This document shows, one piece after another, positions 1 through 10,518 of a stretch of DNA of 64,000 nt (the stretch's first letter is position 1; every line of letters starts with the position of its first letter). Source of the DNA: Rhynchopus sp. YZ270_cl-10 (taxonomy: Eukaryota; Euglenozoa; Diplonemea; Diplonemida; Diplonemidae). Location: contig OZ037913.1 in NCBI GenBank assembly GCA_964035575.1, positions 62,001-126,000 on the forward strand, written 5' to 3'. The notes beneath the pieces are model-generated. The model saw only the letters and a program-made list of their open reading frames with translations, searched no databases and had not been told where the DNA came from. The position numbers were made by a program, and so were the translations under genes.

Positions 1-3000
1 TGGAAGCGCACTTCGTCCATCTCACCTGCAAACCCGTAACCCAAGGTGTAGTTCCCCATCACATACTGCATCGACACACCTTCTGCCATGTCTGCGCGTG
101 AGTGCAGCGTTCCGTTCAGGTACACAGCGCAAAACAGGCGTTTTTGGGCATAGCTAGCAACCGCTGTGACGTGCGTCCACTCCCCGCTGGGCAGCCCGCC
201 TGGCAGCGGCTGTGTGCGACACCCATCTTGCGAAGCGTCAATCACCAGTGCTGCTTTGCCTGTCAGCTGGTACCCGGCACCCTCCTGCGCGTCCATGAAC
301 AGGAACGCAGCGGTGTTGTCTGTGCCTGCGCTGTGCTTCGGCTTGACCCACATTGTGACTGCGTGCTCCTGCATGCGGTGGAAGCGGTCGCGGTGTACTG
401 GGCTTCCGGTTGGTGTGACGATGACGTCAGGGATGCCGTGCACAGGTGCGGTGTGGCGGTAGTGCTGTGTGGTGCTGTTCCAGAAGGCTGCGTTGCCGTT
501 GCGTGTGGCCGCCACACGTGGTGTGCGCTGTGTGAGAAATGGCAGCACAACCACGGCACCTGACCCGTCGAGGGAGATGGACGCACCAACATGCCCGTTG
601 CCGAAGCTGTAGCAGGCCTTGCCGCCAGAGGCACACAAGACCGCAGTGTCCCACATATTGCCGCTACGCTCCTCCACAGACCTGTCCATCGACAGGTAGA
701 GCAGGGTGCTGTCCGACCCTTTGTGGTGCGCACGCTGGTCGAAGAGCTCTGTCACCCCTGCGACCAGAGCCGTGCGACTGTGGCCTTTGAGGATGTTCCC
801 CAGCGCATTGAAGTGTGCATGCGGTGTGTTGTTCAGCGTCAGCAGCGCACTCCCGACGCGCTGTGTCTCAGACAGCCCTGCACTGCCCTCCGCCTGTCCG
901 AAGTAGTCGATCTCTCTGTACAGGTCCCCTAGGCCTGGTGTCACTGCGAACACAACATCGCCCTCAAAGAAGCAGAACGTCATGTTCTCTGTGATGCGCC
1001 CCTGCACATCTCCAAGCGCACGCTGCACGACCTTGCTGTAGTCCACAGCAGGCAGGGCAGAGAGGTAGTACGCGTCGTGTGTGGCACGCGGCACTTCCCT
1101 TACATAGGCGATCAGCGGGCCACAGTTCCCTTCAGTGGGCGGTGGCACTTGGTACGACCCAACCAGAAAGGCGTGTGCACCCAGGCCCAGCCCAGAGAAG
1201 GACACGAGGGAGCGGTACCCTGCACGCATCCCCCCAAGCGGCGTGTCCGAGAAGAGCAGGCGCAGGGTAGGGTCGTAGTGCTCCCGAGGGTACGCGACAC
1301 TGAGGCTGTGGTTGGCGCCGAACCGCAGCTCCCCGTCCACAGAGTAGTAGTGAAAGCTGTCCATGTAGGCGTTGGGCATGTACAACGCCCAACGCCACTG
1401 TGCACGGATCCCGTGGGGGTGCGTGTACTCCTGCACCTTGATGTGGATGTCGTTGTCTGCAATAGGCGAGAGCAGAATGCCTTCCAGCAGCGTGTTCTCC
1501 CCTGAGTGGACGGTCGCAACGAAGGCATCGCGTGCTGTGGTGAGGGTCTGCACGAGGATGCTGTTGCTGAGGTGCTGCACATCCTGCACGTACAGGTCGG
1601 CTGTCTGCTGCACAGCAGCTTCCGCTGCGTCGCCTGCAGTGTCAACACCTTGCACACCTGCACAGTATGTCAGCAGGAAGGTGACCACTGTGAGCAGCAC
1701 TGCAACCGACATGGACAGCGCCGTGGATGCGGTACCCAGGGACACCCCTGTCGGTCCCTCTGGCGTTTGGCGCATGCACGCCACCTGCACCCCCACCACC
1801 ACCACCACCAGCAGCCCCGCCACTACAGCAGCCGCCACCCCCCCACCACCCAGCCCCCCGTCGTCCTCCTCCCGCCACACAGCCACCACCTCCACGGGTG
1901 GTGTCGTCTGCGACGCTTCCTCTGACACCTCGGGCACAGCCAGCACCGCACCACGCTCCCACACATCCTCCCCAAGCAGTGTGCCGCCACGCATGAAGCT
2001 CAGCAACTGTGTCCTCTCCTCAGGCGAAGTGGTGGACGCAGATGGGATCAACACATTCCGCCCAACGCACTGCACACGCCGGTCCGCAAGCACCACTACC
2101 CCCAAGACGCCTGCTTCGTACGCAGAGATGAGGATGTCCGCTGGCGGGCAACCGACAGCAACAGCAGATACAACAATAATACGCCCCTTCCAGGCAGGGT
2201 CGAAGCTGGCCGCCTTGCACAGCTCCCGTGTAGTGTAGAGGAGCAGGGCTGAGTACGGTGCTGTGGGAAGGTTGCTGCTGAGCAGGTGGTGCCGCCGTGT
2301 GGGGGTCAGGTCCGGTGCGTAGAGGCACACCCCTTCGCCTAGCGCTGTGTGCACGACACGTAGCGGACAGTCCTGGCAGAGGCGCTGTGCAGGGTCCTGC
2401 ATGGCAGTGCATGCGGTGCTGACCATGTGCCCTGGACACATATCGCCACCATAGTCTGACACATCAGCTTGGTGCCCACCCCAGTTCGTCCCTTCCCTGC
2501 AGTTGTAGCGCACCCGGCCGTACACAGGCTCTGCGCTTGCTAAAATATCCAAGAGTGGCAACTCCACAGTGTCGTACACAGTGAACCCTGCGATGTTGTC
2601 TGCACCTTCATGAATGGGTGCGCGAGAAGGGTCGTCAGCCCACCCAGAGCGCAGCACGGCGATGCCAATGGAAAGGCCTGACGACGCCATGTCTGCAAAC
2701 TGCTGTGCCACACCCCCACACGCATCTGAGACCACCCCGACAGCATCTGTGGGCAGGTCGGCACCCCAGGTGCAATCCTGCTGCACCACCAGCCGCACGA
2801 CCTGCCCTGCAAGCGGGTGGATAGACGTGACCTGCAGCGACGGTGCGGCAGCCTCCGTCAGGCAGAGACGCCGTCCCAGGTACTGCTGCTCCACCCCCGA
2901 GGTCAGCTCGATGTCGTGCAGGCACGTGCCGCAGGCTTCACTGCGCTGCATCCACATCGCCATGTTGCAAAGCCCGCTCTGGCCCTCTCCAGCGCCGTCG

Positions 3001-3116
3001 GTACTGTCGTACAGTGCAGCGAACGTAGGGTCAACCGCATGGAGACAGTCCGCAGCACTGTTCGCACACTCGTCCTGTGCAAGCACGCCTGCCAGCAGCA
3101 CCACTAACAAGGACAT
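1..3116 (-). CDS. Membrane/secreted protein with PA-like and LamG domains (3' part outside window)
   Basis: One open frame of at least 1038 codons starts at the ATG at 3114-3116 and leaves the window at the left edge. Residues 1-14 (MSLLVVLLAGVLAQ) look like a signal peptide. A cysteine-rich ectodomain follows. About residues 299-345 resemble a protease-associated (PA) fold: a 'KGRIIVV' strand, then an alanine/glycine helix and 'GVLGVVVLAD'. Two hydrophobic helices lie at roughly 432-452 and 468-490. After residue 840 comes a concanavalin/laminin-G-like domain, with 'HAVTMWVKP', 'WTHVTAVASY', 'AVYLNGTLHS' and 'GFAGEMDEVRF', the usual LamG_3 landmarks. PA and LamG domains usually bind proteins or sugars outside the cell. 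A surface receptor or adhesion protein is likely, but the missing C-terminus could hold an effector domain. Unlike most genes here, no AG lies close upstream of the ATG; the leader is C-rich. Confidence 0.8.
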   Translation of the reverse strand, partial: MSLLVVLLAGVLAQDECANSAADCLHAVDPTFAALYDSTDGAGEGQSGLCNMAMWMQRSEACGTCLHDIELTSGVEQQYLGRRLCLTEAAAPSLQVTSIHPLAGQVVRLVVQQDCTWGADLPTDAVGVVSDACGGVAQQFADMASSGLSIGIAVLRSGWADDPSRAPIHEGADNIAGFTVYDTVELPLLDILASAEPVYGRVRYNCREGTNWGGHQADVSDYGGDMCPGHMVSTACTAMQDPAQRLCQDCPLRVVHTALGEGVCLYAPDLTPTRRHHLLSSNLPTAPYSALLLYTTRELCKAASFDPAWKGRIIVVSAVAVGCPPADILISAYEAGVLGVVVLADRRVQCVGRNVLIPSASTTSPEERTQLLSFMRGGTLLGEDVWERGAVLAVPEVSEEASQTTPPVEVVAVWREEDDGGLGGGGVAAAVVAGLLVVVVVGVQVACMRQTPEGPTGVSLGTASTALSMSVAVLLTVVTFLLTYCAGVQGVDTAGDAAEAAVQQTADLYVQDVQHLSNSILVQTLTTARDAFVATVHSGENTLLEGILLSPIADNDIHIKVQEYTHPHGIRAQWRWALYMPNAYMDSFHYYSVDGELRFGANHSLSVAYPREHYDPTLRLLFSDTPLGGMRAGYRSLVSFSGLGLGAHAFLVGSYQVPPPTEGNCGPLIAYVREVPRATHDAYYLSALPAVDYSKVVQRALGDVQGRITENMTFCFFEGDVVFAVTPGLGDLYREIDYFGQAEGSAGLSETQRVGSALLTLNNTPHAHFNALGNILKGHSRTALVAGVTELFDQRAHHKGSDSTLLYLSMDRSVEERSGNMWDTAVLCASGGKACYSFGNGHVGASISLDGSGAVVVLPFLTQRTPRVAATRNGNAAFWNSTTQHYRHTAPVHGIPDVIVTPTGSPVHRDRFHRMQEHAVTMWVKPKHSAGTDNTAAFLFMDAQEGAGYQLTGKAALVIDASQDGCRTQPLPGGLPSGEWTHVTAVASYAQKRLFCAVYLNGTLHSRADMAEGVSMQYVMGNYTLGYGFAGEMDEVRF

Positions 3117-3458
3117 TGCGGTAGGAGGTGGGTGGTAGGTAGTGGTGGAGGGGTTCCACCGCCACCCCCTACCACAACGTCTGCAGGAGCAAATGCACAA
3201 ACATAAAAAGTAGGGTCTGGGGTCTGGAAAGGTGGTGGATATGGAGTGATGTCGGGTGGTTGGGCGAGGGGGAAAGTAGTAAAATATGATCAAAAGAAAC
3301 TTTCAAAAAATGAAGGAAAAGGGACGGCTAAGCACTAAGAAAATAGGCCTCACCCCTTCTCGTGTAAACTAAGAAGGGGCGGGCAACAAAGTGCAGAACA
3401 CCTCTGGTAGGTCACTACTCTGGGGTGTTGCACAACTGGAGGGAGCTCTTCGTTTCCA
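3117..3458. other. Short intergenic spacer
   Basis: There are about 340 bases between the start of the LamG gene and the stop of the TPR gene. They hold a C/T-rich leader (on the minus strand), A/T-rich sequence and one diverged copy of the CTCTCGTG motif near 3357. I see no gene. Confidence 0.6.
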
Positions 3459-6400
3459 TCACGGGTGGATTGATGCATGGAGCGATGTGGCATGCAGCTT
3501 CAGGTCGTACATCTTCTGTGCTACCTCCTCTGCCTCTTCAGTGCGCCCCTCTTCGTCCAACAGCATGTGCAGGGCGTTGAGTGCTAGGCCATAGCGGGCC
3601 ACATCGCCACACTCTTCGAGGATATGCACAGAACGCAGGCACCATGACAGCGCTGCGTCTGTGTCGTGTGACGCCATGCAGAGGGACCCGAGGTTGGTGC
3701 ACACCTCAGCAACCTCTGCACTGTCGGGGCCACAGGCAGCCTCGCGGATGTGCAGGGCCTGTGTGTAGCAGTCACGTGCCTTGGGGATGTCCCGCTGCAG
3801 GGCGTACACGCGGGCCAAGTTGTTCAGGGATGTCGCGGTGTGGGGGTGGTGCGCACCTAGCGCGTCTGTCGTGATCTGCAGGTCGCGTAGGTACAGTGGG
3901 ACGCACTTCTCATGCATGCCACGCTCTGCGTAGAGCGAGGCAAGGTTGTTCAGTGTGGTAGCTGTCGACTCGTGGTCGGGGCCGAAGACTGTCGTGACCA
4001 GCGCAAGGTCGTGCACAAAGAGCGGCTCCGCAGCCACAAAGCGGTGCTGCTCGTACAGGTTGCACGCAAGGTTGTTCAGACTCGTCGACACCTCGACCGA
4101 TGCAGGAGTGTTGTGCCGCAGCCGCAGCGCCAAGAGGTACGCCCGCAACCCCTCTGCGCTGTCGGGCTGCCCGTTCACTTCGTACAGCGTGCACAGTGCG
4201 GCCAGGGGTGGCACCAGGTGCAGTGAGGTGTAGCCGTGCGCACCACACACAACGTGCAGCGCGCTCTGCAGTGTCTGCACTGCGGCTGTGAAGCACTGCA
4301 CTGCTTCGGACTCACGCCGTGTGCCACTGATACCCAGGAGCGACGCCTTGCGTGTCGTGTTCCTTGAGCGCAGCTGCAACAGGCTGCTGCGCTCTGCTGC
4401 GTTGCGCTGTGCATGGTGCGTGCAGGCACTGCTGTGCCCGTGCCCATGGTCGTGTGCCAGGTCCGCCAGCAGGCACGCGGCAGCGGCAGTGCTTGGTGTG
4501 CTGTCCTGCTGTGCGGCGTGCCACCCTGCTAAAGTCGTGCGCTCAATGTGGTCTGCGAGCACGTCCCCTCTACATGCCTCTGCACAGCTCTGCAGGAGAG
4601 GCGCACACTCGCGTGCGCCTGATCGGTTCGGGTGCGGGAGGAAGGGTGTGCCCTCGTGGAAGGAGGCGAAGCGGGCCAACAGCAGGCGTGCTGCTGGGAT
4701 ACGCTGTGTCCAGCTTGTGTCTGCACCACGCGCCGCACACATGGCGATGTAGTCTGCCACGACGTTTTCGCAGAGGACTGCCTTCTCCTCGTCGTGCAGG
4801 GGCAGGAAGGCACGCTCTTCGCTCGGCTGCGAGGCACGTGTGTCCAGCGTCGTGGACGGTGTAGTGACGTCGTCGTCCTCATGGAAGAGATGCGGCAGGC
4901 ACAGCTTGAACGTGCACAGGTCTTCAAAGAAGAACGGCGCCCTCTGGCCACGGTCGCACCACCCACCCTGCTGGTCCGGCTGCAGCGACCTGCGCTTCTG
5001 CTTGAGGGATCTGTCCGCACTGAAGACACGTCTGTTGTAGACCTCCGCACAAAACATGAGACACGTCGCATCCACACGCACAACCGTGGCCAGCAGGCGC
5101 AGCTGTGTGTACGGGGCCTTCTCCACCTTCATAGAGATGTGTGTGTCCGACAGAACGACAGGCTCCGTGCATGCAGCGAGCACGCCAGAGATGTGAAGGA
5201 AGTACTGAAAGAAGAGCTGTTTGACCTCAAACTGCAGGGCACAAGGTGGAGTGGGGAAGTAGCACCGCCACTCTGCAGGCGTGACGAAGGTGGACGTTGC
5301 GCCCGACCGTGCGAGGCTCTCTGCTGTGAGGTGCGGGTTGGTAGCGAGGAGGTCGCGCTGCATGTCGCGCACGTCGTCGAGGGAGAGCTTCTCACGCAGC
5401 TCGACGTCCTCGGGTGGTGTGGGCGGGCTGGTGCAGAACCTGTTCATATGTGGCGTCATGTCCATGCGAGGGTTGTGCACCAGCAGGATGGCGCCACTGA
5501 GCAGCGCCTGCTCCGCACTCCGCAGAGTCTGCTGCACGTTCACCGCAGTAGGTCGCCGCTCGCATGCACCCACAAGGTCGTGCGAGAAGCGCTGCAGCTT
5601 GTCCACACACCCCCGCAGCACGTCTGCCACCCCCACACATGCCCGCAGGCTTGTCTCTCGGAAATGCTGTACGGCACGCGCCTGTTGGCAGTTCGCCTCC
5701 ATCGCAGAGTCGGGACACGCACTGCGCGCCTGCGCACGTTGGTACGCCTGCGACGTGTCGACGAAGGTGGTCACCTCGCGACGCAGGGACAGCTGCAGGT
5801 GTGCCTGCAGACGGTGTGCCGACATGATGCAGGCCAGCACACTCTGCAGCACAACCACCTTCTTCTGTGCCAACGCAAGCGGGCTGTCTGCATCGTCCCC
5901 CGCACCCTCACCCGCACCCTCTTCCTCACCCTCTTCTTCATCCCTCCCCTTCTCCCCCTCTCCCCTGTCGGCATCCCGTGGCGAGGCCAGCGACATGGCC
6001 GAGTCTATCTGACGCAACTTCGCCATCTTCGACTGCGTCACATGGTTCGTCTCGTTCTCCCGCGCCACAAAGACGGCAATCACTTCGTCCGAGAACGTTT
6101 CCACGAGGGCATGCCCTGCAGCACCCTTGCTGTAGTACCGCACATCCCCACCCACACCCACACCCACACCCACACCCCTCCCCCCACCCGCATAGAAGTG
6201 GTTGTGCGCTGCCTCATCCTCCACTTGGCGCTGTCTTGCTGGTGCCGCCACTACACCCTCCATCAGGGATATCTTCACTTCTTCGAGGAAGGCTTGCAGA
6301 TACACGAAGCTGTCGTCCAGAGGGGACGCACTGAGGACGAGACCGTACTGCGCGCACATTGAGACAATGCCGTCGCATACACCCACACTGAGGTGCACCC

Positions 6401-7976
6401 CCCCGGCCTCCTCTGTCGTGTAGAAGGGCGACAGCGCTGCTGTGTGTGTGCTGGATAGGTGCGACACATCGGTGTGCTCGTTGAAGAGCACTGCAGCAAC
6501 GTGCGGGACAATGCAGGTCAGGATGTGCAGCCTAGCTTCGCGCAGGCCTGCCTCCGTGCACGGCATCGGTGCGGGCAGGGTGCACAGCGCCTGCGGGTGC
6601 ACCGACGTCGTCTCGCTCGCAAACAACCCTTCCACGGTATGCAGATACAGACGTCCATCCTCTGTAACACACTTCACCTCCAGAGACGCAGGGCCACACC
6701 ACATACCAGAGGCAGTCGCGACTGGAGCCAACCCCAACTTCGCCAGGGTCCGTCGCAGCAATGCATCCACAAGCCAGTCTGCACAGAGCACCCTCCTCTT
6801 CGCCACCTCCCCTTCACCTTGCAATGCATATACAACCGAGGTGCGCACTGAGGGACAAACGTCGAAGACCGTTTCGACCACTGCCACGACACCGTTCACC
6901 TCAAAGACCACCCGGAGGGGTACAGCAAGGAAGGCGGTGGGGTCGCCGTTCTGCACGAACTCATTGCAGAAGACCTGGTTTGCGAGCAGGGCTGCGTCGG
7001 ACACCTCTCGGAGACGAGCCTGGCGTGCCTCTGCGTCCCCAAAGAGCAGCGTCACCTTCAAGACACGGTTCGCTAGCGACGCTGCACACGGCTGCGGAGG
7101 AAACCCCGGCACCCCATCCCCACCTACCCCCAACGCACTGCACAGCACCCTCCTTGCAGACCCGCTGCCCCCTCTCCCCTTCTCCCCTTCCCCTTCCCCA
7201 CCCAACCCCGCCGCCGTCTGCCCCGTCAATGCCTCCTCGACTGCACACAGATCTGCCCCCCGCAGCACACCCACCGCACAGCTCTGTGGCATCGGGAGTT
7301 CTTGCATAGCACTGCTGTGCGGGAAAAAGGGTGGATATGGATTCGGCTCGGACGCCTTTCTTTGATAAAAGCGGGCATGGCAAGAAGAGGTGGCGGTAGT
7401 GGCAGTATGCTCAGAACCCGACCACAACCCACCCCTCACCAGCTCCGCATAGAAAGACTCAATATCCATTGCAGACGAACCCCGCACATCGAGAAACGTC
7501 TGCTGGTCTTCAGGTAGGTGCAGCTCTCGCACAATACACTCTACTACAGGACGCACCGCAGACGCCACTGCAGCTTTGAAGGCGGCAATCCGCTCGAGAC
7601 GCACAACGTCATCAGAAGGGTGCATACGGGGCGCCGCCTGGAGGCTGTGGTACACCCTCTCCAGGTCCTGGGTGGTGGCAATGCAGTAGGTCATTGTGGT
7701 GCCTTCCTCTGTGTCTTTCTGCATAGGTAGCACGATGTTTCCGTATCTGCTGTGACGGCTGTGTTCGGTTAACTCCATGCAGGTGGCGCATGGTGTGGGC
7801 GGATCACGCAGGCCTTCCTCTACGGGGATGGTGGTGCTACGACATCCATCATGACACCGTGCCGTCCCATCTGTCTGTCCTTGCAGCAACGTGTCGACAG
7901 CCTCGCTACACACCGTAGCCTCACGGAGCAACGCTTTGCATACTGTCACCTCTTCTCTTGAGACACCTCCACCCAT
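3459..7976 (-). CDS. Large TPR-repeat protein, kinesin-light-chain/NPHP3 type C-terminus
   Basis: A single open frame encodes 1505 residues from the chosen ATG at 7974-7976. The frame stays open to 8030, but a strong acceptor (cacctttttgcag) ends at 7986, only 9 nt before this ATG, so the extra 18 codons are probably intronic or untranslated. About residues 1290-1490 hold consecutive TPR units of the kinesin-light-chain type: 'SLNNLACNLYEQHRF', 'TLNNLASLYAERGM', 'SLNNLARVYALQRD' and 'VCTNLGSLCMAS', each with the 'A.pLy.r.L.i....G..H..ta' linker. The N-terminal 1100 residues contain no domain I can name, only low-complexity acidic stretches (around 5900-5950) and a Gly/Val-rich (GV) patch near 6160. 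KLC-type TPRs bind cargo or scaffold proteins. There is no kinesin motor in the window, so the function is open. Confidence 0.85.
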   Translation of the reverse strand: MGGGVSREEVTVCKALLREATVCSEAVDTLLQGQTDGTARCHDGCRSTTIPVEEGLRDPPTPCATCMELTEHSRHSRYGNIVLPMQKDTEEGTTMTYCIATTQDLERVYHSLQAAPRMHPSDDVVRLERIAAFKAAVASAVRPVVECIVRELHLPEDQQTFLDVRGSSAMDIESFYAELVRGGLWSGSEHTATTATSSCHARFYQRKASEPNPYPPFFPHSSAMQELPMPQSCAVGVLRGADLCAVEEALTGQTAAGLGGEGEGEKGRGGSGSARRVLCSALGVGGDGVPGFPPQPCAASLANRVLKVTLLFGDAEARQARLREVSDAALLANQVFCNEFVQNGDPTAFLAVPLRVVFEVNGVVAVVETVFDVCPSVRTSVVYALQGEGEVAKRRVLCADWLVDALLRRTLAKLGLAPVATASGMWCGPASLEVKCVTEDGRLYLHTVEGLFASETTSVHPQALCTLPAPMPCTEAGLREARLHILTCIVPHVAAVLFNEHTDVSHLSSTHTAALSPFYTTEEAGGVHLSVGVCDGIVSMCAQYGLVLSASPLDDSFVYLQAFLEEVKISLMEGVVAAPARQRQVEDEAAHNHFYAGGGRGVGVGVGVGGDVRYYSKGAAGHALVETFSDEVIAVFVARENETNHVTQSKMAKLRQIDSAMSLASPRDADRGEGEKGRDEEEGEEEGAGEGAGDDADSPLALAQKKVVVLQSVLACIMSAHRLQAHLQLSLRREVTTFVDTSQAYQRAQARSACPDSAMEANCQQARAVQHFRETSLRACVGVADVLRGCVDKLQRFSHDLVGACERRPTAVNVQQTLRSAEQALLSGAILLVHNPRMDMTPHMNRFCTSPPTPPEDVELREKLSLDDVRDMQRDLLATNPHLTAESLARSGATSTFVTPAEWRCYFPTPPCALQFEVKQLFFQYFLHISGVLAACTEPVVLSDTHISMKVEKAPYTQLRLLATVVRVDATCLMFCAEVYNRRVFSADRSLKQKRRSLQPDQQGGWCDRGQRAPFFFEDLCTFKLCLPHLFHEDDDVTTPSTTLDTRASQPSEERAFLPLHDEEKAVLCENVVADYIAMCAARGADTSWTQRIPAARLLLARFASFHEGTPFLPHPNRSGARECAPLLQSCAEACRGDVLADHIERTTLAGWHAAQQDSTPSTAAAACLLADLAHDHGHGHSSACTHHAQRNAAERSSLLQLRSRNTTRKASLLGISGTRRESEAVQCFTAAVQTLQSALHVVCGAHGYTSLHLVPPLAALCTLYEVNGQPDSAEGLRAYLLALRLRHNTPASVEVSTSLNNLACNLYEQHRFVAAEPLFVHDLALVTTVFGPDHESTATTLNNLASLYAERGMHEKCVPLYLRDLQITTDALGAHHPHTATSLNNLARVYALQRDIPKARDCYTQALHIREAACGPDSAEVAEVCTNLGSLCMASHDTDAALSWCLRSVHILEECGDVARYGLALNALHMLLDEEGRTEEAEEVAQKMYDLKLHATSLHASIHP

Positions 7977-8231
7977 CCCCAAGGCCTGCAAAAAGGTGTA
8001 TGTGGTTTGAGTGGTTTGAAGGCAGGACAATGTGGCAATGTGGTAATGTAGTGGATACTTCCTCAGGGGGGTATTTAGAATCGATTCATAGAATTATTGT
8101 TCAGTTGTGGAGGGGGAGAGGAGAGGGAGAGAAAGGTGGGCACTTCTATTTTTTATGACAGAACTCATTGAAGAAGGGAGGAGGGGGGAAAAAAACCAAA
8201 GCAAAAAAAAAAAACCCAGCAGCGAGAAAAG

Positions 8232-8305
8232 TAGGCCAGTTTGACGTCACGGATATTTGGGTATGGGAGGGTTTCCTAAACCGACCCGTGACGTCAACTG
8301 GCCTA
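8232..8305. repeat. Hairpin with a CRE octamer in each arm
   Basis: Arms at 8232-8252 and 8286-8305 are inverted copies, differing only by one T. Each carries the palindromic octamer TGACGTCA (8242-8249 and 8289-8296). It lies about 250 bp upstream of the TPR gene start. TGACGTCA is the classic bZIP/CREB binding site, so a promoter role is possible, but so is a small transposon remnant. Confidence 0.7.
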
Positions 8306-8340
8306 AAAAGAGAGGAAATTTTCTTTTTTTTTTTTTTTTT

Positions 8341-8409
8341 CCACCTATTCTTTTTTATTTCACTCAAAAAAGGGGGGAAACCCCCTTTATTATGTGAAAA
8401 AATAGGTGG
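8341..8409. repeat. Hairpin
   Basis: CCACCTATTCTTTTTT at 8341 is matched by an inverted copy ending at 8409 (AAAAAATAGGTGG). A second, G/C-rich hairpin (GGGGGGAAACCCCC) lies inside the loop. Confidence 0.6.
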
Positions 8410-10518
8410 AGAGTGGGTGCGCAAACACCAATAAAATGCGTTAGTTGTTCTTGTTTAAGGCACATGCGCAATGAAGGGGGTGTGTAGAAGAGGGCAAAGG
8501 GAAAGGGGAAAAAGGTGAGCCGCGTGGTGTGGGTTATGATATTAGCTTATCTTCGCCACCCCTGTCCACGCTACCTCTTGCAACCCTTATGCCCCCGACG
8601 TACGGGGGCAAAGGGGGGGTACGAGAGCAACGTGGAGAGGGATGGGGGGGTGTGTGGGGTAGGTAGCTGAGGGGTGAGGTAACAGACACCTCTCGGTGTG
8701 GAATGCCTCAGGCTGATGTTCAGCTGAACAATTTAAAAAAGAAGAAAAAAGAGTCAACAAAAAAAAATGAACTGATCAACAAACCGTTAATGGGGGGGTT
8801 AGCTCTCCTCTTTTGATGAAGGATAAAAAGGGGTTGCTGGGGTGTAGTGTGCCCACCTCGCCTATGTGTGCATGTGCTACTGTTCAGTTTAGATACATTT
8901 TTAATAAATACAAAGTCTCAGATTTTATTTTGTACGGCAAGTCTCAAAAAAGAAAAACTTTGCGTTGGGAGAAAAGGAGGGAAAGAAGGATCGGTAAAAA
9001 CCGCAAAGCACTTAGATTTCGGCAAAAATTTAAAAAAAAAAAAAAAAAAATCTTGCAATCATGGGGAAGCATGCTGACTATCATGCAATCAAGTGTCTCT
9101 CGTGTGCACATCTAAAGAGATTATCGTAGTGTTGACCCTTGATGCACAGCGGAACAAACACGTGGTGAGAAAAACTTAAAAAAATCGTGTGCCACTGTGC
9201 TTGTAGCATGTATTGCACTATCGGCCTCGTGCGGGAACACGGGGTTGCAAACCTAGAGTTGCCTCTTCGTTGCAGACTAATTCGGGATGATGTCGTCACC
9301 CCCATTTGCAGGAGGAGTGAAATGAAAGCTTATAAGATGTGTCCCTCTCGTGTTTAGTCATCTGGGAGAGAAAAAAATACTATTGTGGAGCGTATCCTCC
9401 ACACCAGTGCACTGTCAAAAGCTTTCAGAGAAAATAGTAGGATCGGGGTAGTAAAGTTGTTTTCGTTTTGATTGCGCAAATCCTCCTGTTTGAGGGATGA
9501 TTTGGCGACCGTACCCCGGTAATACTATTTCTCCTTTAAAGCAAGCTTCATAGGAATAAGAAAAAATTCGACTTGAAATACAAAACTCTCTCGTGACAAA
9601 TGTACCTTGGTACATGGTTTCCGGTAATCCAAATAAGTTGGCGTCCAAATTAAATTTGGCGGATTTGGGGTATTTTTTTGAGGCAATTCGGAGCCTTTTT
9701 TTTCGCCAAAACATAAAAAATCTTGACCCAAAAGGAGCACCTAGGGGTGAAGAGTGGTATTGAATACAAATACGTTTTCAAGAGAAAAAAGCGGACCTAT
9801 TTGTTAGACACCTTTTTTGCAAATAAAATACACAAAAAAAAAATCGTGGTAATCATGTGTGTTTGGGCAATGTGATTCCGATGCCCGATTTGAGAAATTC
9901 TCAGAATCCGAGAAAAATTTCTATGGGTTTTTTGTACAGGGGGGGTTTTTTTTTTCTATGGGTTTTTTGTGTAGGATTTTTTTTTTCCCCTAGGGATTTT
10001 CTCATAGGCTTTTTGCATATGGTGTGACCCCACCACGTTCCGCAATCGGTCCGGAAAGTCCAAAAAAGGAGAAGAAAAAAAAGGGGAAAAAAAAAAAAAA
10101 AAGTCCCGTACCGTTTGCCTGCGGCGCTCAATCCAGAATATCACTGATCGATTTATGATCCGGTTTCGTTTCGGCCACACAGTGTCACTGGGGAAAGGTG
10201 TGCAGTCTGTGACCACACGATACGTAATGATAACCCACAATTCCTCCTCACCCAAATCAACATCATTCAGAACAGAACATCCCAATCCAAAAATGTCTCT
10301 GTGGTCTCATGTGGTTGAAGGTGAGTCGACGAAGGTGACGGGGAATGTGACGTTTGGCACATCTTCCATCCTGCAGTGCCTCTGCACTACGGTGTTGGTC
10401 TCGGGAAAAGGTGTTCTCGGGACAACCCTGGCGTCCCTTCGTGTTGCAGACGAATCAGGTTATCCCTATAAGTTTGGGAAGCGTGCGCGATAAACAGCTT
10501 GTAGGCTGCCGATGCAAC

